A stretch of 64,000 bases of DNA from Lepiota brunneoincarnata. Taxonomy: Eukaryota > Basidiomycota > Agaricomycetes > Agaricales > Agaricaceae. The stretch covers positions 62,001-126,000 of the forward strand of contig JAEBUN010000062.1 in the NCBI GenBank assembly GCA_023014365.1, given 5' to 3'. A program made the position numbers and the translations under genes. Within the stretch, counting starts at the first letter, position 1, and the number at the start of each line of letters is the position of its first letter. Below, piece after piece: positions 46,851 through 57,089 of this stretch. The notes beneath the pieces are model-generated. The model saw only the letters and a program-made list of their open reading frames with translations, was not told the origin of the DNA and made no database searches.

Positions 46851-47017
46851 TCTACTCTGCTCTGCTTAACTGATGTACTGAACATGTCAAGATACTCTGG
46901 TCATCAAACACAATGTATGAAAAGAAACTACCTCTCTGTGTAGCAATCACTATGTCCTTGAACCTCTCTCCACCAAAAGACCTGGCTTACCTACTCATTT
47001 TCATTTTCACTACCTCC
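46851..47017 (+). repeat. Inverted copy of the E5 leader
   Basis: Matches the reverse complement of about 46230-46430 with scattered differences (shared TCTACTCTGCTCTG, TGATGTACTGAA and GACCTGGCTTACCTACTC). The LTR 46466-46850 therefore lies between two leaders pointing away from each other. No target duplication flanks the LTR. Confidence 0.7.
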
Positions 47018-47830
47018 ACTAATATACCAAATTTTTGAATATACCTGAAAAATCGAATTTATTTGAATTATACCCTCAGAATTGAGGCAGAAACTCTTGA
47101 TAACCCTTAGCTATAGGGAATAAGAGGGCCAGAACAAGTCCCAAGTTGCTGGCCAGGCAAGGAAATACCTAGGATGTGACCTAAGGCCCTAATATGTCAA
47201 CCCATTGGCCAAGGAATAATTAGTGATTAAGGATACATCATGGGTATACATATGTTCCTAGCTACATTTATCCAAAGCCACAAACCAAGGGAAAAGAGAG
47301 TAAAACTTGACAGTTTATGATTGGAGGGGTTGCCTGAAGAAGGAACAAGGCTGCCTGATTTATTCACTAAAGTTTAGATGCCTGGAGGAGATTCAAGGAA
47401 CTCCAGGAGACTAAAATGGAAGGAGCCAACCCAATTATGGTGCCAAAACATTGGATAACTTAGTTGGGAAATGGGCCCCAATCATGAAACATAGGGAGAA
47501 CTGCCAATGGGGTGAGTAGGAGGATGCATCAGCTATATGATATCATGTAGAATGGAAAAGCTAGAAAGGAAAAGGATGCATAAGCTATTCCTAAATATGT
47601 ATGAAGCACTGCATGTATTAGTAGTAGAAAATAAGGCCATCAAGGGGGGGGGGGGGGCAGGACAAGCAATCTGCTGGGATTCTTTCTCCCCATTGATTAT
47701 GGTGTTTAACATCTCATTTGACTGTCTGAACATGCCTGTTTGTCTGTGGAGTGATTGCTTCCTAGCTAAGACATTCACAAATGCCCAAGATTGATTGCTA
47801 GCTTGAGGACCACTCATCTTGGGGACATCT
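47018..47830. other. Unassigned stretch
   Basis: AT-rich sequence without a recognisable gene. It has a run of 14 G at about 47644-47657. A 94-codon minus-strand ORF (47817-47533) has no domain I can name. Confidence 0.35.
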
Positions 47831-48540
47831 TGTTATGATCCTTGCTCCTTCTGTATCCAAAGATAACCAGAGAAGGCCTTCAATCACTTTACAAGGTGTC
47901 TGAGATAGTTGGCCTTGCAAAGCTTAGTAGATCATGCTCAGTGAGATAACAAGGGAACATGCCAAGTTAAGGCAGAGAGGTTAATGACTGCTGTAAACAA
48001 GATTAAAGCTTAAGGCTTTAATCTCTACTAGTACAAGCCTTTATATACCTATGAGATACCGTATACTCATTATAGGTTATTGGGCTATTCTACTTGTCCT
48101 GCACAGCCTTGGCCATAATGTGCATCTTAGCTGATGACATCCTACTGCTATTTCTATCTTACAATGAGTCACTGTCCTCATTCTCCATTCCACTGCTATG
48201 CAATGTTCCATCACTTTCATCTGACTCATAATTCTCTTCTCCTGATCCTATCTCTATAGGTTCTTCTTCATTCTCACTTTCCACTCTTTCAGTGCTTCTA
48301 TCTGTGCTAGAGGTTGGATTGGTTGATCCATAGCTATCTCCTTCCTCCTCAGGGTATTCCAGAATATCCTCCAAGGTGATCTCCATTCCTGCATCTCTTG
48401 CCAAGTCCTGCATGATGCTGTAGTACTCCTCTTCTTCATTCTCATACTCCTGTGCCTGTAGCTAGTCTGTGGTCTCCTGTACTCATCTTGTAAAGTTAAA
48501 TACTTGTTCCAGTTCCTCTCTGTCTGGACTGTTCATAATA
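47831..48540 (-). repeat. LTR family C, 3' copy of E7
   Basis: Contains, in minus-strand order, the end of the E7 reading frame (to 48159) and then TATA-type sequence near 48050 (AGGTATATAAAGG). One terminal base is changed (ATAATA instead of ATAACA). Confidence 0.75.
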
Positions 48541-49566
48541 TTATCCCCTTCATAAGGTCTGATGTCCTCATCAGACATATCCTCAGTATAGTCCAACAGG
48601 CTCTCCTGTGATGTTGGATTTGGTGATGGGGTACCAGTCAAAGTAGGGGTCAGGTTTTGGAGAGTTGCTTTGGTAGCTTGGTAGTCTGGAGACAGCAGGT
48701 CTTGGGTAAGGTCAATGACAAGGGGTTTTCTAAAGTGAGTGGTGATGGGTGCATTGAAAGACCAGTTCAGGAAGTCAGTGGCTTCTGCCAGCAGATGTGG
48801 TAGGGGTGTTGGTGGCTAGAATGATGATGGGGGCACCTTGAATTTGGGTGTGGAGGGGCCTGGCTGAGGTAGGGCATTGTTCAGCATTTGCAACAATGTG
48901 TCAAATATTGTTGTTTGTGGCTTTGTGTGTGAGGGATTGAGCTCTGCTTGGTATTCCTCATGGGCAGTGATACAGGCTGGGTACCATACTTGCAGGTTGA
49001 TGCTGGTAAGGGTTTCTTTTGCAGTGCTTCTCATAATGGCTGGGGGCAATCTTTCAACAATATTGACATTGGTAGCGCAGGCATCCTGCTTTGATATGGC
49101 TGAGTCAATGGCAGCAATTGCTGTTACCCAGGTTAGGGGTTCGCTCTTGAGTAGCACAGGGTTCAACACAGGATGTCTATACAGACTTGGTCCTGTCCTA
49201 CTAAGTGTGACTTGGAGACGACAAAGCACTATAGTCCAGCCTGGTTTAGAGGCAAAGAGTTATAGGAGGCAAGAACTTTATAACACTAAGATAAGGATAC
49301 AAGGTATTGTACTGTATCCTTATATACTTCTAAGTGTGGCTGTACTCCTACTATAATAGTCTGGACCAGAGTAGCTATGAGTCAGAGATAAGAAACATGA
49401 GGCATATACTAAGAATAGTCCTTCTGATATACACTACTGATGGTTTCATAGTGACATGGGAATATAAGCTAAAAATAACTGTCCTTCTGATAAGACTTCT
49501 GATAACAATTGCAGCAAGTTCTGGTGGTGGATATGTGAGTGGTGGTAGTCCCAGTGGGGGCATCAT
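48159..49566 (-). pseudogene. E7 ORF running from the interior into the 3' LTR
   Basis: Starting at MMPPLGLPPL just inside the 5' LTR, the frame continues across the solo-LTR insertion site (removing the LTR and one ATTGC keeps the frame). It passes through FDTLLQMLNNALPQPGPS and LVIDLTQDLLSPDY, crosses the LTR boundary at 48540 without a frame change (EGDN-I-MNSPDRE) and ends at 48159. About 339 codons, with three stops (TAG about 48816; TGA and TAG about 48480-48450). The terminal 122 residues are acidic, Ser/Glu-rich and still open in the solo LTR at 50958-51326. No homology recognised. Confidence 0.6.
49122..49507 (-). repeat. Solo LTR, family A (386 bp) with perfect target duplication
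   Basis: TGTTACCCAGG to CTGATAACA, flanked by ATTGC on both sides (49117-49121 and 49508-49512). A solo LTR arises by recombination between the two LTRs of a full insertion, here into the E7 ORF. Confidence 0.95.
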
Positions 49567-49572
49567 TAGAAG

Positions 49573-50283
49573 TGTTATGATCCATGCTCCTTCTGTATCC
49601 AAGGATAACTGGAGACAGCCTTCAATCACTCTACAAGGTGTCCGAGACGGTTGGCCTTGCAGAGCTTAGTGGATCGTACTCAATGAGATAACAAGGGAAC
49701 ACACCAAGTTAAGGCAGAGAGGGTTAATGACCACTGTTAACAAGATTAAAGCTTGAGGCTTTAATCTCTACTTGTACAGGCCTTATATACCTATGAGATA
49801 CTATATACTCATTATAGGTTATTGGGCTGTTCTACTTGTCCTGCACAGTCTTGACCATGATGCGCATCCTAGCTGATGGCATCCTACTGCTATTTATATC
49901 TTACAATGAGTCAGTGTCCTTGTTCTCCATTCCACTGCTGTGCGATGTTCTATCACTTTCCTCTGACTCATAATTCTCTTCTCCCAATTCTATCTCCATG
50001 GATCCTCTTCCATTCTTGCTCTCCATTCTCTCAGTGCTTCCATCTGTATCGGAGGTTGGATCAGTTGATCCATGGCTATCTTCTTTGTCCTCGGGGTATT
50101 CCAGAATATCCTCCAGAGTTATCTCCATTCCTGCTTCTCTTGCCAAGTCCTGCATGGTGCTATAGTATTCCCCTTCTTCATCTTCATATTCCTATGCTTG
50201 CAACTGGTCTGTAGTTTCCTGTACCCATCTTGTAAAGTCAAATAGTTGTTCCTGTTCCTCTCGGTCCTGGACTGTTCATAACA
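49573..50283 (-). repeat. LTR family C, 5' copy of E7
   Basis: 711 bp, homologous to 47831-48540 and 50633-51330. It carries the same acidic reading frame (50155-49901). Confidence 0.75.
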
Positions 50284-50406
50284 CTGTCCTCAGCTTGAGG
50301 GAGAGTGTCATATTTACATAAGCTTATGGACATGCTGCCCCCCCCCCTTTTTTTTAGGCCTGATAGAGTATATGGACCCACTGTTTTCCTTTATGCATTT
50401 GCAATT

Positions 50407-52565
50407 AGGGCTGCCAAAGTTCAGTTCAGAACTTTGGTTCAAACCTGAACCTCCTGAACTGAACCCAAAGGTGCAGTCTGGTTCAGGTTCAGGTTTGAAT
50501 CTTGGCCTGCCAACTTGGTTCATGGTTTAGGCATAAGTATAAGGAGCCTGAATGTGCCTGAACATGTTTGAACACATTCAAATGCACCGCAGCAACTAGA
50601 GAGGGAGTGGGAGGGAGGCAGCATGGTGTTTGTGTTATGATCCGTGCTCCTTCTGTATCCGAGGATAACTGGAGACGGCCTTCAATCACTCTACAAGGTG
50701 TCCGAGACGGTTGGCCTTATAGAGCTTAGTGGATCGCGCTCAATGAGATAACGAGGGAAGACGCCAAGTTAAGGCAGAGAGGTAAACGACCGCTGTTAAC
50801 AAGATTAAAGCTTGAGGCTTTAATCTCTACTTGTACAGGCCTTATATACCTATGAGGTGCTATATACTCGTTATAGGTTACTTGGCTGTTCTACTGGTCG
50901 TGCGCAGTCCTGACCATGATGCACATCCTGGCTGATGGCATCCCAGTGTTATTTATATTACAATGAGTCAGTACTCTCGCTACTGCTGTGCGATGTTCCA
51001 TCGCTTTCTTCTGACTCATAATCTTCTTCTCCCGATTGTATCTCCATGGAGTCCTCTCCGTTCTCGCTCTCCATTCTCTCAGTGCTTCCATCCGTATCGG
51101 AGGTTGGGTCGGTTGATCCATGGTTATCTTCTTCGTCCTCGGGGTATTCCAATATATCCTCCAAGGTTATCTCCATTCCTGCTTCTCTCGCCAGGTCCTG
51201 CATGGCGGTGTAATATTCCCCTTCCTCGTCTTCGTATTCTTGCGCCCGTAATTGGTCTGTAGTCTCCTGTACCCATCTTGTAAAGTCGAACAATAGTTCT
51301 TGTTCCTCCCGGTCTGGACTGTTCATAACAGTTTGGCCTATACATTGGGAATGATAGCACCAATTAACTAGCGGTTTTCACCATTCGATAGCCATTGTCA
51401 ATGGCTCTTGAACACACCACTTTGCATTTCAATTGACCCACTCCTTCTCTCATCATCACCATCAACATCCCCCACCTTCCATCCTCATTTGGCAACCTCA
51501 CACCATGCTGTTGGTTGCATTGTTACCACCATTCCATGCAGAGTTCCAAGTGGTTCCTATGCCCTATAGCAAAGCTTGAACAATGCACTCTTTGTGGAGA
51601 AAAATGCATTTTGGTGTACATCACCACTTCTATATAGATGTCTCTATTCTGGGGCCATTTCCCAACACCTTGGGATATGCCAGCCCACATCTGGAAGGGC
51701 TCTACCACATCGTTCCAATGAGCTCACTCATGTCTGGCTGTGCTTGGCAGTTGCCTTGCAATTTAAGGATCTTTGTCACTCCCATCACCTCTTCTCCCTT
51801 GCTGGTCCTTATTTACCTAGATACCCTATTTACTCTTTGGCTGTCACATATATCACAGTAGTTCTTTTGCATTGTACAGTCCATTTGCTGTTCAGATGAT
51901 TCTGACTGATGTAAATTAACTCACCCTGTAGCCACCCAAATACACATTGGCACTGCAGTGGCAGTGCTACTTGATTATGTGCTGCTTGATTATCCAACAT
52001 TGACCCTGGTGGGCCATTGTTGATTTTCATTCTATTCTCACTTTTTTCCTCTCATGATATGTTCCAAGAGTCAGATGTGTATTTAAGTGCTGATATTGAA
52101 CCAGTTGAAGATGTTATAGTACAGTGAGCAAGTAAGTTCTTTTCATTGGAGAGCCTCATTATTTTACTGATTATCATTTAGCTCAGCCATGTCAGGTTTC
52201 CAGCTCTTGGGTGTATGGCAAGAGACTATTTGGCAGGATCCTCAGTAGCCTCTAAGAGAGTATACTTACTTGCAACTTTCTCAGAGCTAATATCTTTACA
52301 GCTTTACAAATTGCAAAAGATGGATATAGGACTGGAATTCTAGGTGATGGAGTGGAATTAAAGAATGGGAACCTAAAGACTAGATCTTTGAATAGTTTAA
52401 TTATAAAATAAACTTTGATTTGGCCATTTTTTTAAAAAAGTTGAGGGTTTGAACTGGTTTGAACCCTGAACTGAACTTGCTGAACCAGGTTCATGGGGTC
52501 CAGTTCAGGTTCAGGTTCAGACCAAAGGGGTACTGAACCAAACTGAACTGAACTTTGGCACCCCT
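50407..52565. mobile_element. hAT-like non-autonomous element with TTCAGG subterminal repeats
   Basis: Left end AGGGCTGCCAAAGTTCAGTT and the inverted right end AGGGGTGCCAAAGTTCAGTT match at 22 of 23 positions over 50407-50429 and 52543-52565. Both ends are followed inward by repeats of TTCAGG/GAACC type. TTGCAATT directly precedes the left end and recurs 6 bp after the right end, so an 8-bp duplication is possible but offset. A family-C solo LTR sits inside. The remaining interior (51336-52440) has no transposase. Confidence 0.55.
50633..51330 (-). repeat. Solo LTR, family C (698 bp) with perfect target duplication
   Basis: TGTTATGATCC to TTCATAACA, flanked by GTTTG at 50628-50632 and 51331-51335. 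It has the best-preserved copy of the LTR-encoded ORF: 122 codons from ATG 51326 (MNSPDREEQELLFDF) to 50958, acidic and ending SSSESTDSL. TATA-like GGTATATAAGGCC lies near 50848 on the minus strand. Confidence 0.92.
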
Positions 52566-53290
52566 ATTGAATTGCAATTCTTGCACCATCTATTTGGCAC
52601 TTGTTTGTTCACTGTTAGTTAGTATACTTATGATACTAAGTAGAGTCCACTCTCCTCAGTACTCAAACATACATTAAGTGACTGAGGTGAGCCTTTACAT
52701 CATTTATGCCTTACTGCCCATGCTCATCACATGTAGATACTGTTGGAATTGAGGATTCCTGGCAAACTGACGGAATGCCGATGTGCAGGTCACCTGATCG
52801 CCTTGTGACAGCCACATTGTAGAAAGGATATACACACATAGCGTACTAGTAGGTAACTTGTCCGTTTACTCCTCACCCCATCATTGTCTCTCTCTTGTGA
52901 ATACACTTCGTTGTCATATACCACTCTCTTGAGAAGATTTCAACAGATACATATTCTGACAACCTGCTGCTTGGGTAATGTATCCATCCACTCACTTATG
53001 CCTTCATTGTTGGATACTACTAATCATTCATTTATTATGCTTCTTTGCTCACCATCTGTTTCATATTTCAGCTGACTTCAATGACCCCTACCAATATGCC
53101 TTGCCAAATGGAATGACACTGACCAAACCCCACCATCCCCACTGTCCAGGTCAATGTCAGAGTGTGGCCTAGTGGTGCATGTGGTGATTAGGGAAATTGA
53201 GCACTGGAAACTCATAATCACACACCACACCTACGGATTGTCGAGACCCTCAGTTGTGCAACTGATTTAAAGTGGTGCGTCCAGGAGCAC
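52566..53290. other. Intergenic stretch
   Basis: No ORF of note. At 53160-53250 there are strings resembling an RNA polymerase III A box (TGGCCTAGTGG) and a degenerate B box (GTCGAGACC) about 70 bp apart, which could be the head of a SINE; no clear cloverleaf can be drawn. Confidence 0.3.
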
Positions 53291-53497
53291 TCAAATCCAA
53301 AGCCCGATAATTTCTATGGGAGGAGACGCATCCGCAACGGGTTGAAGTATGATGTGAATAGTGGACCAAAGGTGAGCATGCAATAGTACTATGGCTCTCC
53401 ACTGGCGAGATACCTGACATAAAGTCGCGTTTGAACCCCAGTAGAAGAATTTTGCGAGGATCTGAGTGGGTAGTGAGTTGATGTGGATCGGTGGCAT
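53291..53497 (-). pseudogene. F-box protein N-terminal fragment
   Basis: 68 codons starting MPPIHINSLPTQILAKFF, closely matching the first part of the neighbouring intact gene (MPPPHINSLPTEILAEIF) and including the CQVSRQWRAI block of the F-box. About 20 residues present in the intact protein after FY are missing, and the C-terminal domain is absent. It is a truncated duplicate. Confidence 0.65.
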
Positions 53498-54163
53498 GTT
53501 ATAGAATGATCCCTCGAGCGACGCAATGAAAAATGCAAAGGACGGGCGTGGGCGCTACAATGTTTGAATGGAACTCCTTGTCAACTTCATGTTCAGCTGC
53601 ATGCTGTGAGCCCTAAAGCAATTACCCACCGCCTCTCGAATAAATTTGCAGGTATATATGTTAGAATATCGAGCGCTCCGCTGGCTCGGATACTCAGTTA
53701 TTATTCTATTTCATTCCTGTTTCCGATTACTTTTATTGTTTTACTTCATTTCTAGAGTCTTATTATTACCAGGTGTATATAATAGGTACAAACAGAGACG
53801 AACCCCCGCGCGTTTGCAACGGGTCCCTGCTTTTCTCGCTGGTTTCCTTAAATCCAACAATATAATGAGTACATATTAGCTATTCATCATCAATAAATTG
53901 GGCATGAATCCAACGGGACGCGGACCATGTATTGCCGACCACAACCTCACATAAGAATGAATACCCTACTTCAGTCCTACATAGGCATCACGATAACCAG
54001 TTGACAATCATATCGGTCTAAGCAGTATTGTAGTGAGCGATGTGTCTATTAGTGCGAGATTCAAGTACGTATTTGTTTTCTTCTTAACGTTGCAATCCAG
54101 TCATTATCTCGTCTCGCCCCAGCCTGAATATCATTGCGCCAACCTCCGACAAGTCTAGTACGC
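53498..54163. other. Intergenic stretch
   Basis: Between the F-box fragment and the intact F-box gene. AT-rich, with no ORF or repeat recognised. Confidence 0.4.
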
Positions 54164-55435
54164 CTAACGCAAAAACGCCTCTATGGTCCCATTACTTGAG
54201 GAATATTCCCTCAAAGATTCGTAGATTGCGCTATCGGTCCATCCCATAAACGCAAAGTTTATTGGCGCTTCAAGCCCTCGTTCAGACTTGAAGCCTGTTC
54301 GCCGTGTGTCTTGTGGGTGTGTTCCAACTACCTCATCCACCAACTTCTGAATATCGTCTGGTGGTTGCCGGGTCAACACTCCCACTACAGGAATCTTTGC
54401 GACAATGGGATCCGATAGGAAAGTAGGGAGTTGTTTAGGTTGTAATGCGAAAGTGTCGACCATTAGGAATTGCAACGAGTGTCGTGTGTTCGAGAGGAAG
54501 TGGGATAGCGGTGTGGTCTCATACCTACTCGGAGGAGAATCGTAGGAGACTGATCGAACCTTGAGGAACAGAAGGTTGGGGAAGTCGAAGTAGCTGAATA
54601 TATCATATCCATTTGTGTTAATTGAGAGGTGGAGGACGCGTAAAGCTGGGAGTGACACAACCGAGAAAAGGTCATGGGCGTCTTCGTCACCATTGTCGTA
54701 ACGGCGGATGGAGATGGTCATCTCGGTTACAGATGTACACGACCCCATGATGCGAAGCATCTGGGTCAAGGTCATCGGGCAGTAGATATTGATCTGGGTG
54801 AGCCTCCCGAGTGGAAATACTCTCGACAGATGCTCGACTATATCGCAAGAATTTGCCCATATTTGGAACGAACGAAGTTGGGGTGCAGAGACAAGGGACG
54901 AGATCAAATGCTTGTTGACCTCACTGAAATCATCATACTCATCGTCGGATTCCGGATCCAAGCCATCTGCGACGTGAATCGACACGGAGATCAACCGATG
55001 TGCCCTGCCAAATGGGATGATGTCGACCAGAGCTTCCATCTCGCTTTCCAAGTCAAAGCTAAAGCTTCGCCAGCGGTGGACATGGCGAATCAGGCAATTG
55101 AGCGCCCCAGCCCCATGGTCGAGCACCACCTGATACTCGTCGGGGTAGGTAACCACGCAACGGAGGTAGATTTCAAGTGGCGTGTTCTTGGAACGCTCGA
55201 GCCAAAGCTCGATGGTTTCTACGGGTGGGGCCGGACATTGGTCAAAGTCAACTTGGACCCAGATATCGGACCACAGGAGAGCATGCGATACTGCAACCGC
55301 TCTCCACCGCCTAGACACTTTACATAGAGTGGCATTTAACTCCCAGAGGTCGGCTGATTGGAGTACACGGGTATGTATGTAGAAGATTTCTGCGAGGATT
55401 TCGGTGGGGAGTGAGTTGATGTGGGGGGGTGGCAT
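54164..55435 (-). CDS. F-box-like domain protein (423 aa)
   Basis: Single-exon ORF. The N-terminal F-box-like segment (residues 5-65) reads INSLPTEILAEIFYIH ... CKVSRRWRAVAVSHALLWSDI, the pattern that binds Skp1 in SCF ubiquitin ligases. The remainder (residues 80-400) is a leucine-rich, LRR-like fold typical of the greatly expanded Agaricomycete F-box family, with segments such as LPALRVLHLSIN and FPNLLFLKVRS. It probably selects substrates for ubiquitination; the substrate is unknown. No stop or frame break. The start is the first ATG in a conserved N-terminus shared with the fragment at 53497. Confidence 0.85.
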   Translation of the reverse strand: MPPPHINSLPTEILAEIFYIHTRVLQSADLWELNATLCKVSRRWRAVAVSHALLWSDIWVQVDFDQCPAPPVETIELWLERSKNTPLEIYLRCVVTYPDEYQVVLDHGAGALNCLIRHVHRWRSFSFDLESEMEALVDIIPFGRAHRLISVSIHVADGLDPESDDEYDDFSEVNKHLISSLVSAPQLRSFQIWANSCDIVEHLSRVFPLGRLTQINIYCPMTLTQMLRIMGSCTSVTEMTISIRRYDNGDEDAHDLFSVVSLPALRVLHLSINTNGYDIFSYFDFPNLLFLKVRSVSYDSPPSRYETTPLSHFLSNTRHSLQFLMVDTFALQPKQLPTFLSDPIVAKIPVVGVLTRQPPDDIQKLVDEVVGTHPQDTRRTGFKSERGLEAPINFAFMGWTDSAIYESLREYSSSNGTIEAFLR

Positions 55436-55689
55436 GGTATGGGATTCGTCCTTCGAGTGAACCAGTCAACCAAGATATTTAATTGATGGCGAGAGTGGCT
55501 CAAGGTGATGCGTTAGAAATAGGCAGTCTCCTCGAGGTTCGCCCACGTTGATCTTATCCATCTTACAGCTGAATGATCCGAACGGGCAAGGTAGCAGTCA
55601 AGCATTGTCCAAGTACAAAGTAATAGTTATGTTTTCGCCTAGCATTACAACCCGCCCACCCAATTACTGCCTTGCCCTAACTTAAACGT

Positions 55690-56400
55690 TGTCCTTCTGA
55701 TATCAGAGTTCCGTTTCGATCGCATACCGCGTGGGGGTGGCACTATTGCCCCATCCCACCAAAGAAAGGTGTCTTGGCGTTTTAGTTTCTTTGGAACTCA
55801 TCCTTTGTGTATCATGTGAGTGTGTTCCGACTACTTCATCCACCAACATTTGGATATTGTCTGGCAGTCGTTCGATCAACACACGCACAGTACCAATCCT
55901 TGCGACAATGGGGTTTTACACGAAATCAGGGAGCTGCTCAGGTTGTAACGCGCAGTTAATGATAATGAGGGCTCGTAACGAGGGTTGTGTGTTTGAGAGG
56001 AAGCGGGATAGAGAGGTGATATCATAACCATCTGAAGGAGACTTGTCGTAACACGCCTCGAGCCGGAGGCTCTGAAGGTCTGGGAGGTCGACGTGATTGA
56101 ACATGTCATATCCGATTTGGTCTATGAAGAGGCAGAGAATACGTACATTCGGGAGTGACACAGCTGAGCGAGGCTGAAGGGTGCCTTTTGTTCCATATAT
56201 TGCGCTGGGCAATCTGCGTTACCGATGTACAGGACTGCATAACCCGAAGCATCCTAGGTAAGTGGATCGGACAGCGGATATCGAACTGGGTGAGCCTCTC
56301 GAGTGGGAACAATCTAGGCAGGTACCGGGCTATCTCGGGAGGTTTGCCTTCTACCCGGAGCGAACAAAGGTGTGGTGCAGAAGCTAGGGCTGATATGAAT
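55690..56400 (-). pseudogene. F-box protein C-terminal remnant
   Basis: Frames at 56312-56106 (FPLERLTQFDIRCPIHLP, CTSVTQI) and 56212-55703 (LPNVRILCLFIDQIGYDMFNH, LSRFLSNTQPSLRAL, LPDNIQMLVDEVVGTH) align with the second half of the intact gene at 55435. A frame change near 56170 and loss of the F-box half make it a pseudogene. With the fragment at 53291 it shows three tandem F-box units on the same strand. Confidence 0.7.
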
Positions 56401-57089
56401 TGCTATCTAACACCACACTCAACACCATATAGGCGATTGCGCCGTAAAAAAAAAAGTACCTTGGCACAGAATCTATCTCTCATGATCCCGCCACACTCGT
56501 TGCTCCGTCGGGTTTCTGAGGGATCAAGTAACAAACGCCACTGATCCACAATAGTGCCCCCAGATTTCACCAACATCGACCCCATCCGTCCACTTTGAGC
56601 GATCCTCGCAACAATTTGTCAGAGAAAGTAACGGTCAAGTTCTCTACGTTTGTTCAAAAGTACATCCATGTTGCTCGCAGATTGCCGAAGCGGAAAACCC
56701 TGACTATTGGTGCCATTTAAAATTAAATTTCCAAGTAGACGCTTTGGGAGGCATTTAGGGGCTTAGAAGCACGATAGTCAATTCGGGTCTTTCCAGTGTA
56801 TCTCATGAAAATCCCACCCTCATCTCATCATCCCTCATCGGATTATCTCTGGGCACGAGAACGTCGTGGCAAATAGAGATTAATCAGAACAAAGGAAAGA
56901 AAAGACTACACTACAAGGTATAGCTGTCACCCCAAAAGCCCGGTATAGATATTTATCGAAGTTTGCAAATAAATTGGGAATCAGTCATGTAACGGGTATA
57001 TAGTGCTGGGCTCCAGGCTGACAGTTAAGATTCACAAGAGAAAGGGAGAGAGAAAGAGAAAAAAGTTTTAACAGATACATACCACCTCT
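56401..57089. other. Intergenic stretch
   Basis: No gene. Contains an A tract near 56445-56454, with the 3' flank of the regulator gene toward 57089. Confidence 0.4.

Larger units (their letters stand above)
47831..50283 (-). mobile_element. Compact non-autonomous LTR element (E7)
   Basis: Two direct repeats of 710 bp (47831-48540) and 711 bp (49573-50283) enclose an interior of only about 640 bp once a later solo LTR (49122-49507) is removed. The repeats start TGTTATGA and end TCATAACA, a perfect 8-bp inverted terminus. No pol is encoded. The single ORF starts a few bases inside the 5' LTR and ends inside the 3' LTR. The outer flanks (CATCT, CTGTC) do not match. Confidence 0.75.

Noticed and set aside
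47644..47657. Run of 14 G as a functional quadruplex
   Set aside because: An isolated homopolymer with no gene context; it may be a replication or assembly artefact.
47533..47817. 94-codon minus-strand ORF with a faint resemblance to Harbinger transposase wording
   Set aside because: Only a few residues fit, no catalytic motif is present, and it overlaps a poly-C/G tract; not reported as a gene.
49573..51330. Family-C repeats as DNA transposons because of TGTTATGA/TCATAACA inverted ends
   Set aside because: The solo copy has a 5-bp duplication, the paired copies are direct repeats, and TG...CA ends fit LTRs better.
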